In this document: positions 1-10,794 of the stretch, piece after piece
Numbering within the stretch: the first letter of the stretch is position 1
Layout of the letters: the number at the start of each line of letters is the position of its first letter
NCBI GenBank assembly: GCA_030867185.1
Contig: CM061488.1
Coordinates: forward strand, 75,301,119-75,365,118
Direction: 5' to 3'
From: Tagetes erecta
Lineage: Eukaryota > Streptophyta > Magnoliopsida > Asterales > Asteraceae
Length of the DNA stretch: 64,000 nucleotides
Position numbers and translations under genes: made by a program
Notes under the pieces: model-generated
The model's input: the letters and a program-made list of their open reading frames with translations, nothing else
Told to the model about the DNA's origin: nothing
Database searches by the model: none

Positions 1-1461
1 TTAACCAAGAACTCCTATAATTTCGCCACCATAATAGTAAATTAAAAATCAAGAATTCTTATAATTTCATTAACATAATAATAAATTTAAATTTTGTTAC
101 ATTCTATTAAATTTTGATTTTAATTTAAATTCAAAAAGTTATATATTTAATTATTTATACACATCAATTTTTTTAAGAAAAAAAGGTTTGGTTTTATCTC
201 TAAATATTTAATTATAGTAAAATGAAGTCAAGTTTTCATTTATATGTCTAATATCACAAACTTTTATGTTTAAAAATATAACATCAAGTTATTTTATAAG
301 AAAAACATACATGGGAGTAAAGTTGATAACAAAGTGATATCATATAATCAATCTAGTAATTCAAGGTTTTAAGGAGCAATTTTTAGCGGGAAATATTTAA
401 TTTTTAATATGAATTTTGGGAGAAAATTGAATGAAATTTCTCACCATGCATAAGTTGATGTAACCAAATAGTTAAATATTAAAAATTTACAAATACTTAA
501 ACATAATAGTTATAATTTTTTATGAATATTATTATTTAACCCGTGTGTAACACATGGACATTAAATCTAGTGATGTATTAAATTAAGGTAAAGCTATATA
601 TATTAACATAATAAAAGTATATATGCAATCTAGACGTATCTTATAATTATGGACAAGAATTTGTTCTAAATCCAGAAAGCTAAAAGAATATCATTCTTGT
701 GATTTTATCAAAAAATACATCAAGTCTCAAATTGTCATCACAATTCACATGAATATTTTGTAACCAACTCATTTAATATACACTCCCTTGTTGAAGGGCA
801 TTTTGGGAAACAAAAAAAATAACGCTAAAGCATCAAAACGACGCGTTTCAAGGCGGCAACAAAGGGTGCGTTTGGTTGAACAAGCCTAACTAACCACCAA
901 TTTCCATTATTATTATTTCATTTACTTTTTTTCATTTTTTTTATTATTTATATAAAACAACAAAAGTATTTAAAACAATATTTTAAACTACATTTTGATC
1001 ATTGGCTTCCACCTTCTTATCTTCATTACCTGATAAAAAATCGTAGGGTTGAATGTTGGCACGTTCTTGAAGTGAAACCCGTTCAACTTGAGTTTACCAT
1101 CAGAAGAAAACCAGCTTAGATGTGAAAACTCCCTAACTTATTTGAGTTTACCTCAGATAAAAACAACATTTAGTGAGAAAACTCCTTAATCTTACCTGAA
1201 ATCTTAAGGCTTTATGTTGACATGTCTCTGAAGAGAAAGCCATACATCAGTCCCAAACTTAAGTCCAGTCCATTGTCAAAACAAAACTACCATGGATTGA
1301 AAAACTTCTTGACTTAACTTAAAAACGTATTTTATTACGGATGTACTTAAACCTAATGCCTTCGGATTAAAAATAAATAAAAAATAAATAAATAAAGTAC
1401 TAACAAGTTACAATTAATCAATTATGGCAAAAAATATTATATATATATAGATGCAAGTTAT
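1..1461. other. AT-rich intergenic region with repeats
   Basis: No convincing gene is visible. The stretch is AT-rich with homopolymer tracts and holds one short Helitron (352-570, listed separately). The part at about 1000-1330 has no supported exon; it could be 3' flank of the minus-strand open frame at 1462-1782. Confidence 0.6.
352..570 (+). mobile_element. Short non-autonomous Helitron
   Basis: The element starts with TCTAG directly after an A and ends with CTAG directly before a T, the rolling-circle A/T insertion pattern. Just inside the 3' end is a short imperfect hairpin around CCGTGTG...ACACATGG. Its 219 bp match the unit at 20784-20997 along their length, including the motif TTTCTCACCATGCAT. 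It has no coding capacity, so it must be mobilised in trans. Confidence 0.75.
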
Positions 1462-1782
1462 CTACTCACTCTTCTTTTTCGGTTTCCTAAAGCCATACTG
1501 TTTCCGGATTTCATCAACTCTCCGCCGGAAAACTGCTTTGGTATCGCCGGTAAACCGCTTGTTTGCCGGTATTAACTCCAGTAATCCTCTCCGGTGAACA
1601 ATTTGTAACGTGAGCGAATATACATATTGACAGGAGCTATCGGCGTTTTCATTGTGATGTTTTCTGAGTTTATTGCGGTTTAACCGGCGGAAACTTTCCG
1701 ATCTCTTAATTGGAGGCTCTTTCGACGGAATGTGGCGGTGATAAGTGATGAGATCGTGATTTGCGGTTGAATTTGTTGCAGT
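1462..1782 (-). pseudogene. Open frame without ATG; unrecognised basic C-terminus
   Basis: Read on the minus strand this frame is open for 106 codons between an in-frame TAA (1783-1785) and a TAG (1462-1464). It encodes a hydrophilic, Arg/Lys-rich protein ending in KQYGFRKPKKKSE, preceded by KRFTGDTKAVFRRRVDEI. This looks more like a real C-terminus than random sequence, and GC content is higher than in the surroundings. There is no Met codon in the frame and no convincing 3' splice site that would bring one in. It may be a decayed gene, the last exon of a gene whose start I cannot place, or chance. It lies head-to-head with the demethylase gene that starts at 1872. I do not recognise the family. 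Confidence 0.25.
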
Positions 1783-1871
1783 TTATCGGTGTTTTTGTTC
1801 TGTTTCGTTTTTTTGTGGTTTTGTTGAAGTGAACGAAGACGGAGGCGTCCGGCGAGACTGTTCGGAATGAG

Positions 1872-4800
1872 ATGGTATAATTACTTCATAATTTTATTTT
1901 CTCTGTATTTAATTTTGCGTTTGAGAATAATGCGTCGTTGTGAATTCAGATCTCTTGCATTTTGTTATAATTACAAATTCTGTATATGCAACAATTGTTT
2001 ATAAAATTGTTTGTTGTTTTGCACCTTCTAATGGCTGTTTAGCCTCAAATTTGTTGAGAATTTGATGAATTTGTTTCGAAACAGTGATTGGAGATTTTGA
2101 ATTTTCTGGAATTTTGTTGGAGTTTGTGAATTGTTTATTTAGCTTACGATTTATTAGCTTTGTAATATGATATCAATGTCGTTCACTTGCTTTTTATCCG
2201 TTAATATTTGTTAGGAAATTGTTAGGTTAACTGTTCAAAGTGGGTTGACTTTGTGTGGTTGGATTTTGCTTCATCTAGAAATAGCTGAAACTGAATTTAT
2301 GGCAGTGAATTGTATTAAAAAGATTTGTTACGTGTTTTATAGTGGTATTTGAAGATAGAAACAATTCAAAACTCTTAAACTGTCATAATAGCCTTCTGTA
2401 GGGATTTATTTTAAGATAAGTTGGTTCATAGAGGACAATTTGTTTATATTGGGGGTTTCTATCAAGTGCTTATTATGATAATAGCTTTGTTTCGGAGGAA
2501 AAATTGGTTGATTTTGTCAATTACTTTGTCGTATGGTCCATGTGTTAGGTTGTTCATCCGTTGAGATTCGTAGACAAGTTTAGCACCAGACACAGTATAT
2601 TTGCTTGTAATCACTATGAACGTGCCGCGGATATGGCAACAAAAATGATTTGTTAAACACTTGAAAATTCTGAGGTGTTGACAGTTATGACTTGGAATGT
2701 CTGACTTGAGATATGGTTTTGACAGGTGGAGGGAAGGGTTTGTTTCTCCCGAGAGGACACATTAAGATACCTGAAGCATAAGAGGCTTCAGCAGATGAAA
2801 TCTGGTACTGGGAATGATGCTGCATTTGTGTCTAACTATATGACTAGAAGTGGAGGCGATGCATTAAGAGGTTCTGCATCTTCTGGTGATAGATCATCCA
2901 GCAATCTGGATTTATGTGGGACAGATAATATGTCAAAACCCAACTCTGAAAAATTTGGTTTAAATGATCTTGGTTGGACGGATAAAGTTCCAGAGTGCCC
3001 TGTATACTATCCAAGTAAGGAAGAATTTGAGGATCCTTTGGTTTATCTGCAGAAGATTGCTCCAGAAGCTTCAAAATTCGGTAATACTTCATAGTTTTAT
3101 TATATAGATTTAAAAGATTATCTATGCAACGTGTATCTATAACTCCATGTTTTCAGGTATATGCAAGATTGTTTCGCCTTTAAGTGCTTCTGTTCCTGCT
3201 GGTACGGTTTTGACAAGAGAGAAAGTTGGTTTTAAGTTTACTACAAGAGTGCAACCTCTTCGCCTTGCTGAGTGGAATACTGATGATAAAGTCACCTTCT
3301 TCATGAGTGGAAGGTGGGTACCCCCTTTTGTTATTTGATATATTATTCTTAGCATATGCATTTTATTCAGGTTGAGTAATGGTTTTTATTATCAGAAATT
3401 ATACATTCCGTGATTATGAGAAAATGGCGAACAAGGTTTTTGCTCGTAGATATTATAGTACTGGGTGTCTTCCTGTTTCATATGTGGAAAAAGAATTCTG
3501 GCATGAAATAGCTTGTGGAAAGACAGAAAGTGTTGAATATGCTTGCGATGTTGATGGCAGTGCTTTTTCATCTTCTCCCACTGATCAACTTGCAAGTAGC
3601 AATTGGAATTTAAAGGTTTTCATTTTGTTTCAGTCATCCAACTTTTGATTCTTTTTTACTCACTTTTAATTCTTCCTGGGTGTTTACCCTTAACAGAGTC
3701 ATGGTAATGGTATTAATACATGCATCTCTGTCACGTTGTTTTTATTGGGTTTATTGTTGCATGTGTCTTACTTAATAGTTGTCTTCTAATATGATTGTTG
3801 TTGCATGTTTCTTAACTTTCTACGTCTTTACTAATCAACATCTTGCTTTGTTCCTTTTCTGAATTCAGAAAGTTTCAAGGCTGTCCCATTCTACTCTACG
3901 TCTGCTTGAAACAACAATTCCGGTATTCCTATTTTCAGATAAGGCTCCTTTGTTTGATTTTGAAAATTCGTTTATATTCATTTTTTAGCTATTGTCTGTA
4001 CTTTGCAGGGAGTTACCGAGCCTATGCTTTACATTGGAATGCTATTTAGCATGTTTGCTTGGCATGTAGAAGATCATTACTTATATAGGTATTTAATTTT
4101 GTTATGTAATGTCATTGTATTTTCTTTCCACATTTTTCTCATGATATCTGTACATTATGCAGCATCAATTATCATCATTGTGGAGCTGCAAAAACTTGGT
4201 ATGGTGTTCCTGGTCATGCTGCTCTGGATTTTGAAAAGGTGGTTCGTGAAAACGTGTACACTAATGACATCTTATCAGCTGATGGGGAAGATGGTGCTTT
4301 TGATGTTCTTCTAGGAAAGACAACTTTATTTCCCCCAAATATATTATCACAACACAATGTTCCAGTTTTTAAAGCTGTTCATAAACCTGGAGAATTTGTG
4401 GTCACCTTCCCACGAGCTTATCATGCTGGATTTAGTCATGGTATAATAGTTTCTGTAATTTCCAATCCACAATATCTAATACTCTGTTTCTAATACTTGT
4501 ATTATCTGCATATCTAAGGTTTTAATTGCAGCGAGGCTGTTAATTTTGCAATGGGGGATTGGTTCTTGTTGGGATCAATAGCTAGTCATCGCTATGCACT
4601 TCTAAACCGTACGCCTCTTCTTCCCCATGAGGAACTTTTGTGCAAAGAATCCATGATTCTCCGTTCAAGTATGGAATGTGAAGATGGAATCTCTCGTAGA
4701 CACATTAAAGCAGCATTTGTGAATTTAATACGTTTCCAACATCGTATTCGTTGGTGTCTAATGAAATTAAAAGGATACATGGGTGCTTCCACACATTCTC

Positions 4801-6481
4801 ATGGAACTATTCTCTGCAGTGTTTGCAAACGGGACTGTTATGTTGCATATATTAACTGCAGTTGCTATCTACATCCTGTCTGCCTCCGCCATGGTATGCT
4901 GAGATTTCATCTTTCTGAGTTTCTGTTTCTATAGGCATGGCAAGATGGGTGGATCGGGTAACGTGTTGAAATGGGTTGGTTTTAGTATCAGTCCGGTCAG
5001 GTAGTTCTGGAAACACTTTTTTGTTCATTATTTAAATCGTTAAGGCATTAAATATAATAAAAAAATGCTTATCAAAACAATAATTTAATCTTTGAGTAAA
5101 ATGATCTAGGCAGTTCACCCATTTTTTTTTTCACCCATTAATATGTAAATTGTTTTAGAGTGGTTATAAGTGTTTTTTTTTAATTATGATATCACTTCTG
5201 TTATTCATTTCAGACTTTAAGCAACTTAACCTACCTTGTGGAGACAAATTTACAATCTCTGTAAGAGATGATATCTTAGACATGGAGGATGTAGCCAGGA
5301 TGTTTGAGCAGGGAAGAGATATTGTAAACGAGGTTCAACAGCAAGCTAAAGTTGCTACTGACATGATTCTACTATCCAAATTGTATCCACCAACTGAAGA
5401 TGAAGCATATGATCCACATCGCAAAATCTTTTTTGGACTTGATATGAACAAGTTTGAGCCAGTCTACAACCATAAGCAGTGTGGTTCTGAGAATTTGGAA
5501 GCTTCTACTGTCTGTTCTTCATCGGATAGTTTATCTTTCATTAACCATGTAAGATTACACTCTAACGAGTTAGGGAAAACACCATCACGTGACATTTGGG
5601 ATCTAATGATGAGTTTTGTTATAGCAGGTACATGGTGATAGTAATTACACTATGGATGTTAGAAATACATGTCAGGAAAGTGATGGTTCTGAATCGGAAA
5701 CATTTAGGGTCAAACGCCGTTCATCTTCAAAGGCAGAGCACAGAAATACACATGATTCCATCCCTCCAGGTTTTGAAAATCAGGTAATTTCTATTTTTGT
5801 TTGTTCATGCCATTGCTCAATACTTTCTGTTTATTGCTACTACCTTGTAACTTTGAAAATGGTTTCTAGTAATTTCAAAATATATTTACATGGTGTAAAT
5901 ACTAAAATACCCTTACTACATGTAACATGGTGAAAATGTGTTTTTCTTGTGAGTTGTGACATTCATAAAAAGCTTATTTTTATTATGAATTGGGTTGACC
6001 CAAAACGCTTTTGGCCTGTTTCTTTTTAAACTATAAGTTTACTTTTTTCCATTTGACCTTAATACATACAATTTAAGTAAATGGTAAAATCTAGTTTTTT
6101 TCTTGTAACATTTATAAAAAGCTTATTTATATACATTTTATGTTTAGCTTTTTGATTACTAACCAACATTTGTATCTGCAGGGGCTAAAACGATTGAAGA
6201 AAGTATGGTCCGAAGGAAGATCTCATCATGATTCAGCATCTGAGTGTTCCATTCACTCTAAAGAAGCCAATCAAAGTGTATCAAATATAGGAACTGCCAC
6301 TCACATCTCTATCAAGTTCAAGAAAACAGGAAATGAAGAAGCCGTGAGTAAATACAAAGATTATAATTTGAACCATGAGCCGGAAAAAACCACAAGGGAA
6401 CCACTGCCTCAAGAGAAAGGTCCAAAAAGACTTAAAGTTAAAGGCCCTTCAATTAAAGGGTTGGATAACACTTCCCTTTGA
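1872..6481 (+). CDS. JMJ13: JmjN/JmjC histone lysine demethylase, JMJ13/JMJ706 type
   Basis: Coding exons: 1872-1874, 2726-3080, 3157-3313, 3396-3615, 3869-3922, 4009-4088, 4163-4440, 4519-4893, 5214-5548, 5628-5783 and 6182-6481, giving 770 residues with all phases consistent. JmjN covers about residues 92-130 (CPVYYPSKEEF). JmjC keeps the Fe(II) ligands H282 and E284 (WHVED) and H382 (GFSHGFNC), and the 2-oxoglutarate lysine K300 in CGAAKTWYG. A C5HC2-type zinc finger follows at about 482-517 (CSVCKRDC). The basic, Ser-rich tail is typical of the family, which acts in the nucleus; Arabidopsis JMJ13 removes H3K27 methylation and rice JMJ706 acts on H3K9. The initiator ATG is alone in its exon, with VEGRVC starting exon 2. 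Substrate is inferred from the family only. Confidence 0.9.
1875..2725 (+). other. Long intron directly after the start codon of the demethylase gene
   Basis: The donor GTATAA follows the ATG at 1872-1874 directly and the acceptor is TTTTGACAG. The 851-bp intron is T-rich, lacks recognisable repeats, and separates the initiator codon from all the rest of the protein. Introns at this position often carry expression-enhancing signals in plants; none can be proved here. Confidence 0.6.
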
Positions 6482-8588
6482 CTACTGATTTCTTAGAGCG
6501 TTGACTTTTTCTAACTAGGATCAAACCGGGGTTTCTAAGTTCTAACAACAGACAAAACAAGTGAAAGCAGCATAAATTGACCCACAAATTTTTAGATGAA
6601 AGAAAGGTATATTTTTTTTTTGTGCAGGCCTCAAATTGGGGCGTGATTGGCACGGTGGTGAATTCGTTCTTGGACCGGGGCTTTTTTTAAGGGCTTCGGT
6701 AGGAAATCCTTCTTTTCTCTCATTTTCTGCAAAATTTAAAGGTAAGTATGATGATTTTAGCTGTTTCTTTTGATGTACATCTTGTTATTAACTGTTGATT
6801 GATTTTTTGTGAGATGAAAATGTCACAAAGTCTGCTGCTTTCCCTTCCTGGAAGAGGGGCTTCTTTCATTCTTTTTTAGCAATAAAACACACATCTTTTT
6901 TCTTTTAACCACCTTGTTCCAAAGTATTCATTTTTTTACAGATTTTAATTTATGATAGGACACGTTAATACTTCATGACTTGACCCGAATGGATTAGTGT
7001 TTGAGGTCATAAACTGGTTGACATGTTAATGACACGATTAAAACATGTAAATAGTTTTAGGGTGTTTATGACATGCATAACACATTTAACTAGGTGAGCA
7101 TAAGGTGTTTATAAACCATTCGTCAAAATGACACAGTTTTATACTTTTATAAATAATTAAACACATTAAAACTGAGTATGGATTTTATATTTTAGTACTT
7201 TCGTTTACTGTATTAATAGTTTTTGTTATTTCATAATCATGTCATTCCTTGTGCTAAATATCTTGTTGAAGAGTTTAGTCATATTAAACTTGTCTTGTCA
7301 ACAATCATGCGAAATATTTATTTATGTTAAATGTTATTTATGTTGAACTGATTATATTTAGTTGTGTTAAGCGAGTCGTGTCATGTAACTCATTTGTTAA
7401 ACATGTCGTTAGTGAATGACCCATTCTGTGTCATGTTATGCTGGCTCTAACTTTTAAAATGTCTAGTTATTATCCAAATTATAGCATATTGCTAAGTGTT
7501 GCACTTTATTGGTTGTAATCGATGTGAAACAAATGCACGTGTCGAATTGATCGTACAAAATCGAAGATGCCTGGATGAAAATGGGTATAGAATTTGATTG
7601 GTATGGATTCTGAGTTCTGATGCTTGTGAAACGAATTTGTCAAGATATAACTGATGTACCAATAACTTTAACTAGACAACAGTTGCTATGACAAAATTTA
7701 CAAGCCATAATACAATTTCGTATTTTATTTTGACTAACGGTTATATAGAAATAAAAACAGTCTGAGGATTATGTTTTAGTCTAAACTAGTACTGTGGTAA
7801 CCCCCGATCTGGAGTCTTGCATTTGTGACTTTGTCAAATGCGTTGCAGCGACAACATTTTGAACTTTGACACGTGCCGCCGACTTCGGCACACACGTTAC
7901 ATTTCTGACATTAAGATTATAATTTCTATCGCGCATTGCAGCAACCTTTGCGACCTTGACATAGTTTGTAGCGTTTGTGACCTTGACATAGTTTGTTTTT
8001 GCACCGTCAAAGTTTTTTTTTTTTACTTTGTTGCATGTGTTAACTACGTTTTCAACTTTAATATGTGTGGTGTGTTGCGGTGCTAGAGAGAGTAGGTTAA
8101 AAATTTGTTAACCAAAGTCAGGTAAAAATGTAAACACTTCAAAGATGAGGACGTAGGTTAAACATGTAACATTGTCAAATTAAAGATGCATATTAGTAAT
8201 TTGTAAGGTCGATAACCACTGACCAAGTAAATTAGTAGTTAAGAAAATATATGCCTTGGATAAATCTTTAAAACTTGTATATTTAAGGTTTATTGGTTTT
8301 AACGATCCAAGTTATAATCTTTTGGTCGCTGACAATCTCAACTAACGAAATACTCGGTAACACTCTCATCTTTTATCATTTTTGTCAACAATGGATGGGT
8401 GTTAAAAAAAATATTAATTGCATTAAGGTTTTTTCAATGTCAGACCGACGTTTTACGGTTTTTTTCAAATCCAGACCTACATATAGTAACTAACAATTAC
8501 AACCTCGTCTAGGCATAAATATATCTAAGCTATTAAGATACATGTAGTAACTTGTCCTATCATATCATGAAAAACCAATTTTGTTACC
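6482..8588. other. Intergenic region between demethylase and MOS2-like genes
   Basis: The start of the stretch is 3' UTR of the demethylase gene. The rest is AT-rich without a supported gene. A small tandem duplication with a period of about 27 bp (core GACCTTGACATAGTTTGT, twice) lies at about 7946-7999. Short open frames here show no family features. Confidence 0.5.
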
Positions 8589-9152
8589 CTAATTTCCCTC
8601 ATCGTCATCGTCATCGTCAACACAAGTTTCCAATTTCACAACTTCACCATCACTAGTTCTCACAAACCCTAACCCTTCTCCAGCACCCCTACGTTTATAC
8701 TGAACAACCTTCACATCATCTTTCACATTCTTCCCAATTCCTCTTCCTTCACACCACCCATACCCTTTCAAATACGCACGCCCAAATTCCTCCACTGGAA
8801 CATCCTCAAACTCTTCAATTCCTCGATCATCCGGCAACTTTTTCAAATCACTTTTCAGCTTTATCAACATCAACCGATCAATTGCAGACATTGAAGCAGA
8901 GGATTCGGATTGAATGTTTAGGTTGTTGAGTTGTGTTAGTGGATCGATTGATGATTGGTTGTTGTTCCATTGGTTTGGAATTGGGGGAATAATGATGGGG
9001 GTTTTGGATGTGGAATTGGTTAGGGTTTTGGATTGATCGAACTCTGTTATGTATTGTTTGGTTGTGGATTGATTTGATGAGTTTGAGGCTTTTGATGAGG
9101 ACTTTGATGATGATTTTGATGATGATGAAAGAGTGAAGGAAACCTTTTTCAT
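8589..9152 (-). CDS. Short MOS2-like G-patch protein lacking KOW domains
   Basis: Intronless frame of 187 residues. The N-terminus MKKVSFTLSSSSK followed by a long Ser/Lys stretch, then YITEFDQSKTL and IIPPIPNQW, is the layout of plant MOS2 and related Spp2-type splicing factors. A G-patch lies at about 117-161 (FEDVPVEEFG, GYGWCEGRGIGKN). G-patches activate DEAH RNA helicases, and MOS2 acts in nuclear RNA processing and plant immunity. Full MOS2 proteins are more than twice as long and carry two KOW domains after the G-patch; here the frame ends in an Asp run and a stop soon after GLGF, and I see no KOW-like coding sequence further downstream. It may be a truncated paralogue that is still expressed, or a decaying copy. 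Neighbours give no functional hint. Confidence 0.7.
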   Translation of the reverse strand: MKKVSFTLSSSSKSSSKSSSKASNSSNQSTTKQYITEFDQSKTLTNSTSKTPIIIPPIPNQWNNNQSSIDPLTQLNNLNIQSESSASMSAIDRLMLIKLKSDLKKLPDDRGIEEFEDVPVEEFGRAYLKGYGWCEGRGIGKNVKDDVKVVQYKRRGAGEGLGFVRTSDGEVVKLETCVDDDDDDEGN

Positions 9153-9500
9153 CCTGTGTTTTTGTAGGTTTTGTTTTTGCAGGATACAAGTTGTGTTATG
9201 ATCTTTGTATTTATTTTGTTGGTTCTTGTTATTGGAACAAGTCTAGAACTTGGTTTAAATTTGAGTTTATTCTTTTGAAGTTTCATAAAAACGATATTTT
9301 TTAGTCGTGCACATTTGTAAGATCGGTACATTCGGCGTTAATGAGTGTGTTCATGTCATTAACGATGCTAGATGACACTAATGATGCTAGACGTAGATAA
9401 AAGAGATTGTAATGCTCTGTTTAAAGTTGTTGAAAAACAATGAATATTAGTAAAAGAAAAAAAAGATAAACAGGGAATTGAAAAAAGAAAGAAATAAGGG

Positions 9501-9684
9501 GATGTTTGGGATTGTTTATTTTTTCTTCTTTTAACTTCTGGCAGAAGTTAATAAGTCAGGAGGTACTGACTTATTAACTTTTCTTCTCACAACTTATAAT
9601 TTGCCAAACATCTTTTAACCTCTTTTTTAACTTTTCAGAAGTTAATAAGTTATAAGTTGCTCTAAATAAGCAATCCCAAACAGT
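9501..9684. mobile_element. MITE, family with GTTTGGGATTG termini, copy 1
   Basis: The ends are inverted repeats: GATGTTTGGGATTG on the left and CAATCCCAAACAGTC on the right. The interior has subterminal AAGTTAATAAGT motifs in both orientations. A second copy with the same ends and interior lies at 61639-61817. No coding capacity. No clear target duplication could be fixed, so the superfamily is open. Confidence 0.65.
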
Positions 9685-10252
9685 CACTAAGTCACCATCA
9701 ACGTTACGGATTACAGTAACTAAATTTTAAATACAGTGAAAAACTAGAAATATCAATTTATTTCTAAAAATTTTATTAATTGATTTAAGTTCACTTTAAA
9801 GGTCATCAATTATTTTAGTTTTAGTAAAAAAAAAAGAACTTTTGAAATAAAACTGAAATAAACAAAAATGATTTTAACGAAATTAGCTCTTTAATGCTCA
9901 CCTAAATATCAAACTAAAATCCAGATTTCAAACTATTAATTTTATAACCTTAATACTATTTAGTAGTATTGTTTCATTTTATTTAATATCGATTATAACG
10001 CTCCCTTCTTCTATGATCTATAGACATAAGAAGTTCCTATTGTTTATCCATTTTCATTTTGTGTTTAATTCTATTCCACAAGAATATTCATGTTCGTGTA
10101 CTAATATGACCGGTTAAATTCTAGTTAAGGTGATGGAACACCAAAATTTAAACTCTTGAACTTTTGAAGTCTCGCCAATAGAGGTAATGTCATGTCATTT
10201 TACATCTGATGAACTCTTCACGAGAGTGGTACATCTCAAAATTAAACTCTTA

Positions 10253-10520
10253 GGTCAGTTTGGTTCGCAGAATTCATATGAATTGGAATTATGTTGAAAA
10301 CATAAGATTTTCCAATCAAAATTATGTTTAAGGGATCAATAAAAGTGAATGTTGTACCCCAAATTCCATTGATTGTGGGATTTCAAATTTCTTCCACAAC
10401 CAAGGGAATTTGAGGTAAAATATTCTCTTTTATTGATACCTCAAACATATTTTGATTCGAAAATCTTATATTTTCAACATCAATTCCAATTCCTATGAAC
10501 TTTGCGAACCAAATGTCTCC
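10253..10520. mobile_element. Tourist/Harbinger-like fold-back MITE
   Basis: The 268-bp element is flanked by TTA on both sides (10250-10252 and 10521-10523), the usual 3-bp Harbinger target duplication. Its arms form a long imperfect palindrome: GGTCAGTTTGGTTCGC at the left against GGAGACATTTGGTTCGC read from the right, and the pairing continues through GAATTGGAATT and ATAAGATTTTC. It has no coding capacity. Confidence 0.75.
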
Positions 10521-10794
10521 TTAGAACTCTTCTGTAATGAAATAAAATGAATAAAAATAAAACAAACTATAGTCGTTGTAACGGCTAGCTCACGAGGCCA
10601 TCAATGAGGTCACCACATCGTCACTCATCTCGTCGGACCGGGTTTGTTAATCTACTCTTACATAATACTTAGGGAAGTAATTGTTACATTTAGAAGTTAA
10701 AGGTGTATGACTATAACGTTTAGTATCCCCCCACATATTATACACACTGCTAGTGCTTGCTTAACACTTTGCGGCAGAGTAGCAGAAAACAACA

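Larger units (their letters stand above)
9153..10794. other. Intergenic region with two MITEs
   Basis: Contains the putative promoter of the MOS2-like gene at the left, two inverted-repeat elements (9501-9684 and 10253-10520, listed separately) and the promoter and 5' UTR of the SMN-like gene at the right. No other coding sequence is supported. Confidence 0.5.

Noticed and set aside
7838..8086. 82-codon frame with Cys and a repeated CDLDIVC
   Set aside because: The repeat comes from a 27-bp tandem duplication; no other sign of coding.
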